A DNA stretch of 39,810 nt from Clostridium disporicum (GCF_001405015.1 NZ_CYZX01000002.1:212744-252553); one strand, 5' to 3'; shown: positions 1 to 9,342, counted from the first letter of the stretch. Numbers and translations are program-made. Notes: generated by a model not told the origin, from the letters alone.

Positions 1-387
1 TTTTAAAGAGAAAAATATGGATATTATAATAATTGAAAATCCAAGTATTATAAATAGATATCCCAGTAGTGATTTTTTATTTATAAAAATAATTCCTATA
101 CCAAGCAATAATAAAATAGATGAAGCTGCAAAATTTGCGTCTCCACTTAACGAATTACCGAAAAAAATAGGAGTATAAACAACGGTATTTTTTATTAAAC
201 TAAATATACCGAAAAGCATTAATAATGAACCTAGTATTAGAGGTAAAAATTTGTAATTTTTATTATTAGGATTTTTAAACTTATTAGAATGAAATAGAGG
301 TAGTTGCTGTTTATTTAATATACTAAAGTTCCTTTTATAAAATTTAAGTCTTGGAGTATATCTAATAGTTTTTTTTCTATACCTCAA
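1..387 (-). CDS. Putative membrane protein, N-terminal part (runs off the left edge)
   Basis: The reading frame is open from a TTG at 385-387 to base 1, giving 129 codons with no stop, so the C-terminus lies outside the window. An AGGAG box (397-401) sits 8 nt before the TTG. An in-frame ATG at 394-396 directly abuts that box and is a less likely start. The protein opens with a basic, soluble stretch of about 50 residues rich in Lys, Arg and Asn. Three hydrophobic segments follow at roughly residues 51-67, 83-98 and 104-125, as expected for a small integral membrane protein. I do not recognise the family. It is divergent from the gene starting at 621. Confidence 0.6.
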   Translation of the reverse strand, partial: MRYRKKTIRYTPRLKFYKRNFSILNKQQLPLFHSNKFKNPNNKNYKFLPLILGSLLMLFGIFSLIKNTVVYTPIFFGNSLSGDANFAASSILLLLGIGIIFINKKSLLGYLFIILGFSIIIISIFFSLK

Positions 388-620
388 ACAATACATCTCC
401 TAAAAAGTAATCATTATTATAATATGAAATTAATATAAAAGTGTGATAAAAGCAAAGCTTTAAAGAGTTATATAAAATTTATTTTAATAATAGAATATTG
501 ATTTATAGGTTAAAAGTTTTTTTGGGGGAGAAGAGATTTTATTTAAGTATGAATTAATTGTTAAAATGAGAATATAAATTTATTAGTAGGATATAAAAAT
601 TTATAGTCAGGTGATCTTAA
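388..620. other. Divergent intergenic region
   Basis: These 233 bp separate the left-edge membrane protein (leftward) from the 135-aa gene (rightward). The region is very AT-rich and must hold promoters for both. Several TATAAT-like hexamers are present, but I cannot assign one with a convincing -35 partner. No structured RNA or operator stands out. Confidence 0.4.
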
Positions 621-1028
621 ATGAATGAAAGTACTTGGTATAGGATAAAGTATTCAATAGGTTATGTTTTTGAAGAAAATAAGCTAGTGATAGCCATTCC
701 AGTAGGAATATTAGACTCTACTAAGGAGAATTTTGAGAAAAATATAAAGTTAATGGATATAGGTCCATATATAGCGCTTCCAAGTGAGGCAATAAGTATT
801 GGGGAAAGCTGTAGAGATAATATATCTAGGATTTTAAATGAAACACTAGAAGATGCCATAATAATAATTGATAAAATAATAGATGGAAAAACCGGAGAAG
901 ATTTAGAAGAAATATGCACTAAAGCAAAAGATATGTATGACTCAGAAAAGATTTATTTAGAAAAAGGTTATATACTAAAAAATATAGATGAATTTAATGA
1001 GAATATTGACCAATATAATTTTGAGTAA
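621..1028 (+). CDS. Hypothetical acidic protein, 135 aa
   Basis: The gene is preceded by an AGGTGA ribosome binding site 6 nt before the ATG. The protein is soluble, acidic and predicted mostly alpha-helical in its second half, with no signal peptide or membrane segment. The C-terminal half (about 80-135) is rich in Glu, Asp, Ile and Lys and could form amphipathic helices. I do not recognise the family. It is followed by a strong terminator, so it is probably transcribed separately from the large AAA gene downstream, although the two lie close together on the same strand. Confidence 0.7.
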   Translation: MNESTWYRIKYSIGYVFEENKLVIAIPVGILDSTKENFEKNIKLMDIGPYIALPSEAISIGESCRDNISRILNETLEDAIIIIDKIIDGKTGEDLEEICTKAKDMYDSEKIYLEKGYILKNIDEFNENIDQYNFE

Positions 1029-1042
1029 AGTTTAAAAAGATT

Positions 1043-1089
1043 AAAGGCATAATATATAAGAATAGCTCTTATATATTGTGCCTTTTATT
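1043..1089 (+). terminator. Rho-independent terminator
   Basis: A long inverted repeat (AAAGGCA-T-AATATATAAG at 1043-1060 against CTTATATATT-G-TGCCTTT at 1068-1085) with a 7-nt loop is followed by T-rich sequence. It ends the 135-aa gene. Confidence 0.8.
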
Positions 1090-1187
1090 ATGTTGACAAT
1101 TTTGATATTAATTAATATAATTGCTTAAATAGTAAAATAACCTTTTGGCAACTATGGATTATTTTTCTAATAGATAGTGTTATTAAA

Positions 1188-4100
1188 ATGATCAACAAAA
1201 GAAATAAGAAGCAAAGGATGATGAGAAATTTGAGTAATAAAGAAGTATTTAAGAATATTGAAGAAAAGCTTAATAAAGAATTTATAGGACAGAAGAATTT
1301 CTTTAGTAAATTATGTGGGTATTTTAGAGAGAAGATTAGCAATGATGAAAAGGGAATTCTATTATTAGTAGGAAGTAAAGATACGTTTAAAAAAGCTAGT
1401 GTAAGATTTATATTCCAAGAGCTTAAAGAGAGTGAAGTTATTAAAAATGGAGAAGTAGATGATATAGACTTATCTGAATATAGCTTTAATTTAGGATATA
1501 ATGCGTTTTTAACTGACCTTTATGAAAAATTAAACAATGATTCTAAATGTATTATTTTTAAAAATACTGATATGGCATCAGAAGAGATTTTATCACTTTT
1601 ATCTAAGATAAGACCAAATAGTTGTTTACCGTTAAAGAATGAATACATACTAAAAAATAAGTTTATGATAGAAGCTGAAGCTAATGATAATACTGAAAAG
1701 ATTAATGCTTTTTTATGTCACAACAAGTTTTTCGTTTTTGTTTACAATAATGATAATGATGAAAAGTTTAATCAAATAAAAGACAAATATTTAAAAAATA
1801 GTGAAGAAATTTTTTATACTAAGGACTTAACTAAAGAAGAAAGAGATTTAGTTATTAAAGCAGAGACAATTAGAGAAATAAGAAAAATACAAGATGAATT
1901 CAATATAGAAGTTATTTTAGAAATAAAGGAAGATTCAAATAAAACAGACGATTATTTATTATGCACATATTTACAAGACTTTTTCAGAGAAGATGTAAAT
2001 TTTGATGTAAAGCAATATGTTTCTTATAAAGTATATAAACCATTAAGAAATTTAATAATTAATCAAGGGCTTCAAGATGAAAATAAGATATTAATATATG
2101 TAGAAGAAAATGAAATATACTGTAAAACAAATAAAGAAATCTATAAATTAAGCGAGTACTCTATTCCAACGTTAGAAGAAGCAAGATATAAGTTAGATTC
2201 AATTATAGGTATAGATGAATTAAAGGAATTTATACAAAATGTTGAAAATAACTATAAGGTTCAAGAAATAAGAGAAAGACTAGGACTTAAGTCTTCTATG
2301 CCATCTCTGAATATGATATTTGCAGGTAATGCAGGTACAGGCAAAACAAATGCAGCAAGAGTCACATTTGAATATTTAAATGCTTTAGGAATATTAAGAA
2401 AATGTGTATTTAAAGAAGTTAGTAAAGCTGATTTTATAACAGAAAATCCTAGTGATGCTGCAAAAAGAACTAATGATATTATAAATTCAGCCTTAGGTGG
2501 AGTGTTATTTATAGATGAAGCTTATTCTTTATGCCAAGATGAAAATGACAAAGTAGGTAAAGAAATAGTAGATGCTTTATTGAAAGGTATTGAAGATAAT
2601 AGAAATGATTTAGTAGTAATAATTGCAGGATATGAAAAAGATATTGAAAAATTCTTAAAGTATAATCAAGGATTATCTTCAAGATTCCCAAACACAATTC
2701 ATTTCCATGATTATGACCCAAAGCAAATGTATGAAATAGCTGTAAATATAGCTAAATCAAAAGGATATACAATATCTGAAAAGGCTAAGAGTGGATTGAT
2801 AGAGCTATTTACAAAAAATCAATTAGTAGGTAAAAATGACTTAGGAAATGCTAGATTTGTAAGAAATATAGTAGAAAATGCTATTTTAGATTCATCAAAG
2901 AAGTATTTAACTAATAAAGAAAGGTCAATTGATGTATTAGAAAGAGATAATTTTAATTTTAAAGCTAAGGCTAAGTTTAATCTAGAAGAGAAGCTAAAAG
3001 GAATAATTGGACTTGATGAAGTTAAAGAGCTTTTAAGAAGTCAGTACAAGCTGTTAGTAGCACAAGAAAAGAGAAAGTCAGTTGGAGTAAACACAAAAAT
3101 TGAGCAGAATTTGAATATGGTATTTGCAGGTAATCCAGGCACAGGAAAAACTAGTATAGCTAGACTTGTAGCAGAAATGCTTAACAGCATGGGACTATTA
3201 AAAGGTGGTCAGCTTGTAGAAACTGATAGATCAAGTTTTGTATCAGATATACCAGGTCAAACAGCTAAGAAAACTGAAGAAAAGTTTAAAGAGGCTATAG
3301 GTGGAATTTTATTTATTGATGAAGCTTATACACTTGCAAATGATGATTTAGGAAGAGAAGCAGTAGAAACCTTACTTAAATTAATCGAAGACTATTCAAA
3401 GGAAGTAATAGTAATATTAGCAGGATATGAAGAGGAAATGGAAGACTTCTTTGATGTTAATATCGGATTAAAATCAAGATTTCCATTATGGACTACATTC
3501 CAAGACTATAATCCAAATGAACTTTTAGAAATGTCTATAAAGTTAATAGAATCTAGTGGATTTAAACTTTCTAAAAATGCATATGTCGCATTAAAGAATA
3601 GTTTTGTTGATATATATAAAAATTCTGATGCAACATCAGGAAATGGTAGAATGGTTAGAAATTATGTAGAAAGATTAATCAGAAACCAAAGTATAAGAAT
3701 AGCAGAAGAAGATATAAGTGTTTATGAAATGAACTTAATCACTACTAAAGATATAGAGAAAATAAATGTATCTGATTATGATAATAAGTTTAATTTAGAG
3801 AAAAAATTAGATGGTGTTATATCTAATGAAAATGCAAAGAATTTTCTAAGAGAGCAGTATAAGTTTATGAAGGTTATGGCTAGAAAGAAAAGACTTGGAA
3901 TGGCTACTGACTTAAATAAATATATGAATATAATTGCTATGGGCTCTGAAGGTACTGGTAAGAAAAGAACATTTAATATTTATACAGAAATGTTATATAA
4001 CTTAGGTATAGTTAAATCTAAAAATATGATAATAATGGATAAGTATGATATAGTTAATAGCTTTAAAGGTGGACGTAAGCTTGATGAAGTAATGAACAAA

Positions 4101-4595
4101 TATGTTGGGAAATTAGTTTTTGTAGAAAATGCAGATCTTTTATTAGAAGAAGAAAATCATAAAGAAATATTAAATAGCTTAATTAAGTTTATAGATAGTA
4201 ATTATAGTAAAATAATTATAGTATTATCTGGAGATAAAATAGGAGTTAGAAACTTAATACAAACAAATCAAGAACTGAGTTATAGATTCCCAGTTAAAGT
4301 AGAGTTTAAAGATTACAAGATTGACGAGCTTTTAAAGATAGCATTAACTACATTGAGTTTAAAAGGATATAATTTAAATGATGATGTAAAAGAAAAATTA
4401 GAAGAGACTTTAATTGAAATTTATGCTGATAGTGAAGTTATATTAAAAAATGGATTATTAATAAATCAATTCTTAGATTGCTTAATAAGAACTCAAAGTA
4501 TAAGGATTTGTGATGAAAACTTCAATAACAAAGAAATTAATATAATAACTGTAGAAGATATTGAAAAGAGTAAAACTAGATTTTTACAGCTTTAA
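1188..4595 (+). CDS. Multi-module AAA ATPase (CbxX/CfqX-SpoVK type repeats), 1135 aa
   Basis: This is a large cytosolic ATPase-like protein. Four modules can be read. Residues about 30-140 resemble a degenerate ClpB-type AAA_2 domain: FIGQ, then LLLVGS with no GKT, then a DLSEY match. Two intact CbxX/CfqX modules follow, with P-loops GNAGTGKT (about 379-386) and GNPGTGKT (about 648-655), Walker B FIDEAY (about 440 and 709), and SRFP arginine-finger-like motifs. The fourth module (about 900-1130) has GSEGTGKK (Ser/Thr lost) and FVENAD in place of Walker B, so it is probably inactive. There is no clear ribosome binding site before the first ATG; a later ATG (1221 or 1224) is possible. CbxX, SpoVK and EccA proteins act as remodelling ATPases, but the partner here is unknown. 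No type VII secretion genes are visible nearby. Confidence 0.85.
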   Translation: MINKRNKKQRMMRNLSNKEVFKNIEEKLNKEFIGQKNFFSKLCGYFREKISNDEKGILLLVGSKDTFKKASVRFIFQELKESEVIKNGEVDDIDLSEYSFNLGYNAFLTDLYEKLNNDSKCIIFKNTDMASEEILSLLSKIRPNSCLPLKNEYILKNKFMIEAEANDNTEKINAFLCHNKFFVFVYNNDNDEKFNQIKDKYLKNSEEIFYTKDLTKEERDLVIKAETIREIRKIQDEFNIEVILEIKEDSNKTDDYLLCTYLQDFFREDVNFDVKQYVSYKVYKPLRNLIINQGLQDENKILIYVEENEIYCKTNKEIYKLSEYSIPTLEEARYKLDSIIGIDELKEFIQNVENNYKVQEIRERLGLKSSMPSLNMIFAGNAGTGKTNAARVTFEYLNALGILRKCVFKEVSKADFITENPSDAAKRTNDIINSALGGVLFIDEAYSLCQDENDKVGKEIVDALLKGIEDNRNDLVVIIAGYEKDIEKFLKYNQGLSSRFPNTIHFHDYDPKQMYEIAVNIAKSKGYTISEKAKSGLIELFTKNQLVGKNDLGNARFVRNIVENAILDSSKKYLTNKERSIDVLERDNFNFKAKAKFNLEEKLKGIIGLDEVKELLRSQYKLLVAQEKRKSVGVNTKIEQNLNMVFAGNPGTGKTSIARLVAEMLNSMGLLKGGQLVETDRSSFVSDIPGQTAKKTEEKFKEAIGGILFIDEAYTLANDDLGREAVETLLKLIEDYSKEVIVILAGYEEEMEDFFDVNIGLKSRFPLWTTFQDYNPNELLEMSIKLIESSGFKLSKNAYVALKNSFVDIYKNSDATSGNGRMVRNYVERLIRNQSIRIAEEDISVYEMNLITTKDIEKINVSDYDNKFNLEKKLDGVISNENAKNFLREQYKFMKVMARKKRLGMATDLNKYMNIIAMGSEGTGKKRTFNIYTEMLYNLGIVKSKNMIIMDKYDIVNSFKGGRKLDEVMNKYVGKLVFVENADLLLEEENHKEILNSLIKFIDSNYSKIIIVLSGDKIGVRNLIQTNQELSYRFPVKVEFKDYKIDELLKIALTTLSLKGYNLNDDVKEKLEETLIEIYADSEVILKNGLLINQFLDCLIRTQSIRICDENFNNKEINIITVEDIEKSKTRFLQL

Positions 4596-4644
4596 AGTCG
4601 AAAAATACAGTAATGAATAATTATAATTAATAACTAATGAATAT

Positions 4645-4686
4645 AAGACTATTTCTAAATCTTATTTAGAGATAGTCTTTTTATTT
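4645..4686 (+). terminator. Rho-independent terminator after the AAA gene
   Basis: The stem AAGACTATTTCTAAAT pairs with ATTTAGAGATAGTCTT (one G-U pair) and is followed by a T-run. Confidence 0.8.
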
Positions 4687-4823
4687 TTATATTTAAAAAG
4701 GAATAAATATGCAAAAAAAGAGGGGAAAATGAAAAAATATAGAATTATTTAATTGTTATTCTAATATTATGATATAGATTGGGATATAAAAAAATTATAT
4801 AAATAAAAAGGGAAAGGTGAGTT

Positions 4824-6191
4824 ATGAGCAATAAGTTAGATAAAAAGTACGGGTTATTAACAGCTATAGCAATGGTAATAGGTATTGTTATAGGAAGTGG
4901 CGTGTTTTTTAAAGCTGAAAAGGTTTTGACAGCGACAGGAGGAAATCTCTTACTAGGTATTATAGCATGGATTATTGGTGGAATAATTATGATTGCTTGT
5001 GCTTATACTTTTGCTGTAATGGCAACTAAGTATGAGTATGTAAATGGAGTTGTAGATTATGCAGAAGCAGCTATAGGAAAAACATACGGATATTATGTTG
5101 GATGGTTTATGGCAGTTATTTATTATCCAACATTAACATCAGTTTTAGCATGGGTTTCAGCTAGATATACTTGCGTTTTATTTGGATTTTCAATTACTGG
5201 TGGAGAATGCATGACGATTGCGTGTTTATATTTGATTGGTGCATTTGCAATGAATTCGTTATCACCAGTATTAGCAGGTAAATTTCAAGTAAGCACAACT
5301 ATTATAAAACTTATACCATTATTATTAATGGCAGTAGTAGGAACTATTGTGGGAATTACTAGTGGTATGACTGTAGCAAATTTTACAATTATAGTAGAAA
5401 AAGTTGATACATTTAGTGGATTATTTACAGCTGTTGTTGCTACAGCCTTTGCATATGAAGGATGGATAATTGCAACAAGTATCAATGCAGAATTAAAAGA
5501 TGCTAAGAAAAATCTACCTAGAGCACTTATAGGAGGAACTTTTGCAATTATGTTAGTTTATATTTTATATTATATTGGACTAGCAGGTGCAGTAAGTAAT
5601 GAAACAATGATGGCAGGGGGAGAAGCAGGGGCAAAACTTGCTTTTGAAACTGTATTTTCAAGTATAGGTGGGTCTTTGATATTTGTTTTTGTTATTATTT
5701 CTTGTTTAGGTACATTAAATGGATTGATGCTTGGATGTACTAGAGGACTTTATTCTATAGCAGTTAGAGGTCGTGGGCCAAAGCAAGATGTGTTTAAACA
5801 AGTAGATAATATTACAAATATGCCTACGAATTCATCTGTAATTGGATTATTATTCTGTGGAATATGGTTATTATTCTTCTATGGAGCTAATCTAACAGAT
5901 TCATGGTTTGGGTTCTTGAGTTTTGATTCTTCAGAATTACCAATAGTAACTATTTATGCTATGTATATTCCTATATTTATTATGATGATAAAAAAAGAAA
6001 CAGAATTAGGTGCCTTTAAGAGATTTGTTATGCCAATATTATCTATATGTGGATGTATCTTTATGATGATTGCAGCATGCTTTGCACATAGGATGGCAGT
6101 AGTTGCATATTTAATAGTTTTTGTAGTAATAATGATAATTGGAGCAGTATTTGAAAATAAAGCTTTTATTAAAACACAAGTAAATAAGTAG
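4824..6191 (+). CDS. APC-family amino acid permease, 455 aa
   Basis: This integral membrane transporter has about 12 hydrophobic segments. The N-terminal segment GIVIGSGVFFKAEKVL is the substrate-binding first helix typical of the amino acid-polyamine-organocation superfamily (LAT/YfnA-like branch). The second conserved stretch lies at about residues 205-225 (FAYEGWIIA-T-NAELKDAKKNLPRA), a hallmark of this branch. An AAAGGTGA ribosome binding site precedes the ATG. The gene stands alone, between terminators on both sides. The substrate cannot be told from sequence; neutral or branched amino acids would be usual for the branch. Confidence 0.85.
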   Translation: MSNKLDKKYGLLTAIAMVIGIVIGSGVFFKAEKVLTATGGNLLLGIIAWIIGGIIMIACAYTFAVMATKYEYVNGVVDYAEAAIGKTYGYYVGWFMAVIYYPTLTSVLAWVSARYTCVLFGFSITGGECMTIACLYLIGAFAMNSLSPVLAGKFQVSTTIIKLIPLLLMAVVGTIVGITSGMTVANFTIIVEKVDTFSGLFTAVVATAFAYEGWIIATSINAELKDAKKNLPRALIGGTFAIMLVYILYYIGLAGAVSNETMMAGGEAGAKLAFETVFSSIGGSLIFVFVIISCLGTLNGLMLGCTRGLYSIAVRGRGPKQDVFKQVDNITNMPTNSSVIGLLFCGIWLLFFYGANLTDSWFGFLSFDSSELPIVTIYAMYIPIFIMMIKKETELGAFKRFVMPILSICGCIFMMIAACFAHRMAVVAYLIVFVVIMIIGAVFENKAFIKTQVNK

Positions 6192-6239
6192 CGGTTAGTA
6201 TATGGAATAATAAGAGGTTTATGATTAGGTTAAATTTTT

Positions 6240-6280
6240 AAATCCAAGCTATTTTAAGAGAGTGGCTTGGATTTGTTCTT
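6240..6280 (+). terminator. Terminator after the permease
   Basis: The stem AAATCCAAGCTAT pairs with GTGGCTTGGATTT (G-U pairs allowed). The T-run after it is interrupted, so the terminator may be leaky. Confidence 0.6.
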
Positions 6281-6412
6281 ATTAAAAAAAGATTATATTA
6301 TTTTGAAATATAAAAATAGTCTTATATAATATAAAAATATTTTTAATTTAGAACTATAATTGTTTAATAATATAAAAAGAATTTAGTATTAATCTGTTTA
6401 TGAGGTGAATTA

Positions 6413-6934
6413 ATGATTGAGTTATTAAAGACAAGAAGAAGTATAAGAAAATATGAAGACAGAGAAATAGAAAAAGAAAAGCTTGAAAGTATTCTTAAGG
6501 CTGGTCTTTTATCACCATCATCTAAAGGGAGAAAGCCGTGGGAGTTTCTAGTTATAAAAGATAAAGAGAAGTTAGAAAAGTTGTCTACATCTAAGCCAGG
6601 AGGAAGCCTTTGGCTAGCAGATGCACCACTTGCTATAGTCGTTATGGCAAATAAAGAAATTACATCAGATGTTTGGATAGAGGATGCATCTATAGCAGCT
6701 ACTTTTATGCAATTAGAGGCTCATAGTCTTGGACTTGGATCTTGTTGGTCACAAGTTAGAGAAAGAAATTATGATAATAATTTAAGTTCTGAAGATTATG
6801 TAAGAAAACTTTTAAATATACCAAATAAATATGGGATTTGTTGCATTATTTCTATAGGATATCCTGGTGAAAATAGACCATCTTATGAAGAAAAAGATAT
6901 TGATTTTACAAAAGTTCATTATGAAGAAATTTAG
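6413..6934 (+). CDS. Nitroreductase family protein (FMN), 173 aa
   Basis: This is a short single-domain NAD(P)H:flavin oxidoreductase. The N-terminal motif TRRSIRKY at residues 7-14 binds the FMN phosphate, as in the family. The SPSSKGRKPWEFLVI segment (about 35-50) and the DASIAATFMQLEAHSLGLGSCW segment (about 90-112) form the dimer and flavin-binding core. GAGGTGAAT lies 3 nt before the ATG. The length is normal for the small clostridial nitroreductases. It has no operon partner. The physiological electron acceptor is unknown. Confidence 0.88.
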   Translation: MIELLKTRRSIRKYEDREIEKEKLESILKAGLLSPSSKGRKPWEFLVIKDKEKLEKLSTSKPGGSLWLADAPLAIVVMANKEITSDVWIEDASIAATFMQLEAHSLGLGSCWSQVRERNYDNNLSSEDYVRKLLNIPNKYGICCIISIGYPGENRPSYEEKDIDFTKVHYEEI

Positions 6935-6966
6935 AAAAGAATTATTATAGTTAGAAATAAAGAATT

Positions 6967-7041
6967 AAAAGTTAAGAGGTGAGGATTAAACTGCTATGCA
7001 GTTTCTCACTCAGTAACTCCATACTATTAACTGTTAACTTA
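6967..7041. repeat. Short palindromic element (REP/MITE-like)
   Basis: Three nested inverted repeats share a centre: AAACTGC (6988-6994)/GCAGTTT (6998-7004), GTGAG (6979-6983)/CTCAC (7005-7009), and the outer AAGTTAA (6969-6975)/TTAACTT (7034-7040). There is no T-run, so it is not a normal terminator. The GTTAAG-rich edges and GTGAG...CTCAC centre recall short palindromes dispersed between genes in some clostridia. That is recollection, and only one copy is seen here. Confidence 0.45.
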
Positions 7042-7081
7042 AGTAAGTTGATTAATAATTATAAAAAACATAAAAAAACTA

Positions 7082-7110
7082 TTAACAAATTTAGATTTAT
7101 ATAGTATAAT
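7082..7110 (+). promoter_or_regulatory. Promoter for tRNA-Cys
   Basis: TTAACA (7082-7087) is separated by 17 bp from a perfect TATAAT (7105-7110). Transcription would start near 7117, about 11 nt before the mature tRNA. Confidence 0.75.
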
Positions 7111-7127
7111 GTTAGTGTAATCGACAT

Positions 7128-7202
<75 letters not shown>

Positions 7203-7244
7203 AAAAAGACCTATGAATTTTATAATTGATAGGTCTTTTTTTAT
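7203..7244 (+). terminator. Terminator of the tRNA-Cys transcript
   Basis: The stem AAAGACCTAT pairs with ATAGGTCTTT around an AT-rich loop and is followed by a T7 run. It starts immediately after the CCA end. Confidence 0.85.
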
Positions 7245-7298
7245 TTTTATTATACAAGTAAAAAAGTAATGTATATTGATGTAATAAATTCTATGTAT

Positions 7299-7336
7299 TA
7301 AGGGGCTATTATTAATTAATAGCCCCTTTTATTTTG
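7299..7336. terminator. Hairpin terminator, possibly bidirectional
   Basis: AGGGGCTATT (7301-7310) pairs with AATAGCCCCT (7318-7327). The better T-run follows on the plus strand. It also lies about 90 bp past the end of the minus-strand gene 7425-9221, so it may end that transcript too, with a weak U-tract. Confidence 0.6.
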
Positions 7337-7424
7337 TAACAGTCTATAAATTGAATAGAAATATAATTATTAATTTTATTATTTTACTTTTAGTTATTAG
7401 CTTAAAAAGAATAATCACCTATTG

Positions 7425-9221
7425 CTATTTGTTTATACTTGAATATACTGAATCTAGTTTTTCCCAAGTAAGAGGACCAACTAATCCATCTGGAATAAGT
7501 GAAAATTGACTTTGAAAAGCTATAACTGCAGCTGTAGTTAGAGGTCCAAATATTCCGTCTACACTTACGGAAGGAATAGAGGGATAAGTTTTGGAGATTG
7601 TAGATATCCAAGTTTGAATTGTTTTAACATTTTCTCCTCTAGCACCTTCTCCAATTACGTATCCAGGATAAGGAGTAGGAGTAGTAGGGATTAAATATGG
7701 TTCGACTGTTTTGTAAATTTCATAAAGCTTTCTCCAAGTAGCTTTGCCTATTATTCCATCAATATCTAAGCCAAATGTTTTTTGAAAAGCTTCAACAGCA
7801 TTTTTTGTACCATTACCAAAAATACCATCAATTTTAAGTGGTGGGATAGTATCGTAAAATAAACCAATAGAGTTTAGGAAGTATTGAAGAATTTTAACTC
7901 CATCACCTTTTGAACCGACCTTTAGTATATAAGATGGAGGAGTAGGTTCGATAGGTAGTTTTTCACCTTCTGAATCTAATTCTGCAAGGTTTTTTACACC
8001 TACATAAATTTGAGAGATTTTATACCAGGTACCTTTACCTACGATTCCGTCTTGTGTCAAATTGAAAATTTTTTGGAATGTCTTCACTGCTTTCTCAGTT
8101 GTATCATTAAAATATCCATCAGTAGGGGATATAGGGATAGCAGGATAATTCTTTGCAATTCTATTTAATTGTGTTTGTATAGTCTTTACAGAGTCACCAC
8201 TACTTCCAAGTTTTAAAGCTGTTCCAGGATAAGAACCATCAACTGCATCTACTACAGGAGCATTTCTAAGTTCAATATTATTACCATAATAGTAAGTTAA
8301 TATTTTAAAAGGATAATATCCAGAGTTAGCTAAAGAAACAGTTCCCCATTGTGAAAGTCCATTACAGGTTACAGTAGTACCGTTACAATATTGTGCAAGA
8401 AGAGGTTCTAAAAAATCCGTTCTACTTATATAATCATCAAAAATATCATCTACAATTTTGCTAATATTATCAAAGATATCTCGACCATTAACAAAATAAT
8501 GATCATAAGCTGTAGAATTAGTAATATCAAAGTTATAACCTCGACTCCTGTACCATTCAGTATATATACGATTTAGTGTAAAGGATATTTGAGCATATAT
8601 ATTTGAACGTATTGCATTTTCAGGCCAAGTTGGATATATTTCGCTTGAAGCAACATTTTTAATGTAACTAGTAAATGGAACAGTTACATTAGAAGCATTT
8701 GATGATGGTGTTCCTAAATGTACAGTAATATTAGCAGGAATAACAGGTTTTTTTAGCAAAAAAGAAGTAGAGTCGTTATTAGTATCAGAAACTTTAGAAG
8801 AAATATTAGAATTTTCCTCGGAATCAGGAAATTCATTTTCTTTTACTAAACCATGAGGTGGTATAGCTACTATATCAAATTCATTTATTGATTTGCCTTT
8901 TGGAAGCATTGATACTGGTTGAATTGAAGTAACATCAGCAAAAATCTCAATGTTTTTTATTAAAACATTTCTAAATGTATCACTTACTATATACGCATCA
9001 TAAGTTGTATATGGTATCACATTTGGATTAGGCTTCACTGAAAGTTCTTTATCCAATGTATACAAATCTATTATTTCGCTTTTACCACTATCATCAACTG
9101 AAAGTAAACCTTCGAAAACTGGAATGCCAGAAATAGAATCAATAATTAAAATTTTTGCATTTTTTACTGGATATGCTTCTTGACCAAAAAATAATTGAAA
9201 TTGTAATTTTCCAATTGCCAT
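7425..9221 (-). CDS. Spore cortex-lytic (SleC-like) protein: SpoIID-like domain plus three peptidoglycan-binding repeats, 598 aa
   Basis: The start is the ATG at 9219-9221 (MAIGKLQF), because AAGGAG lies 6 nt upstream of it; an earlier in-frame ATG at 9245 lacks one. Residues 1-130 form a beta-rich N-terminal domain. Residues about 190-310 resemble SpoIID/LytB: WPENAIRSNIYAQ matches the PE-A-AQA region carrying the catalytic Glu, and CNGLSQWGT matches the GMSQ-G motif. Three PG_binding_1 repeats follow (about 335-410, 431-505 and 519-595), each with LK-GS-GD-VK, DG-FG-TT-AV--FQ and DG--G--TW. SleC-type enzymes degrade the spore cortex at germination. There is no signal peptide, as expected for a protein made in the mother cell. 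SleC usually has one binding repeat, so this is probably a paralogue. Confidence 0.82.
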   Translation of the reverse strand: MAIGKLQFQLFFGQEAYPVKNAKILIIDSISGIPVFEGLLSVDDSGKSEIIDLYTLDKELSVKPNPNVIPYTTYDAYIVSDTFRNVLIKNIEIFADVTSIQPVSMLPKGKSINEFDIVAIPPHGLVKENEFPDSEENSNISSKVSDTNNDSTSFLLKKPVIPANITVHLGTPSSNASNVTVPFTSYIKNVASSEIYPTWPENAIRSNIYAQISFTLNRIYTEWYRSRGYNFDITNSTAYDHYFVNGRDIFDNISKIVDDIFDDYISRTDFLEPLLAQYCNGTTVTCNGLSQWGTVSLANSGYYPFKILTYYYGNNIELRNAPVVDAVDGSYPGTALKLGSSGDSVKTIQTQLNRIAKNYPAIPISPTDGYFNDTTEKAVKTFQKIFNLTQDGIVGKGTWYKISQIYVGVKNLAELDSEGEKLPIEPTPPSYILKVGSKGDGVKILQYFLNSIGLFYDTIPPLKIDGIFGNGTKNAVEAFQKTFGLDIDGIIGKATWRKLYEIYKTVEPYLIPTTPTPYPGYVIGEGARGENVKTIQTWISTISKTYPSIPSVSVDGIFGPLTTAAVIAFQSQFSLIPDGLVGPLTWEKLDSVYSSINK

Positions 9222-9327
9222 AAATATCTCCTTAAAATCTATCACAATATTTATTTTATTTAATTAAATTAATTTGGTGTATTACATTTAATAAATGATT
9301 TTATAGTAGATGTTGATAAAATAAATA

Positions 9328-9342
9328 TATGGTGCTACCATA
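9328..9342. promoter_or_regulatory. Palindrome between divergent genes (possible operator)
   Basis: TATGGT-GCT-ACCATA is a perfect 6-3-6 inverted repeat in the 168-bp gap between the SleC-like gene and the FliB-like gene. Its position suits an operator, but nothing else supports this. Confidence 0.3.

Noticed and set aside
621..4595. Type VII secretion locus because of the EccA-like AAA modules
   Set aside because: No WXG100 protein, EccC/EssC ATPase or other secretion component is present in the window.
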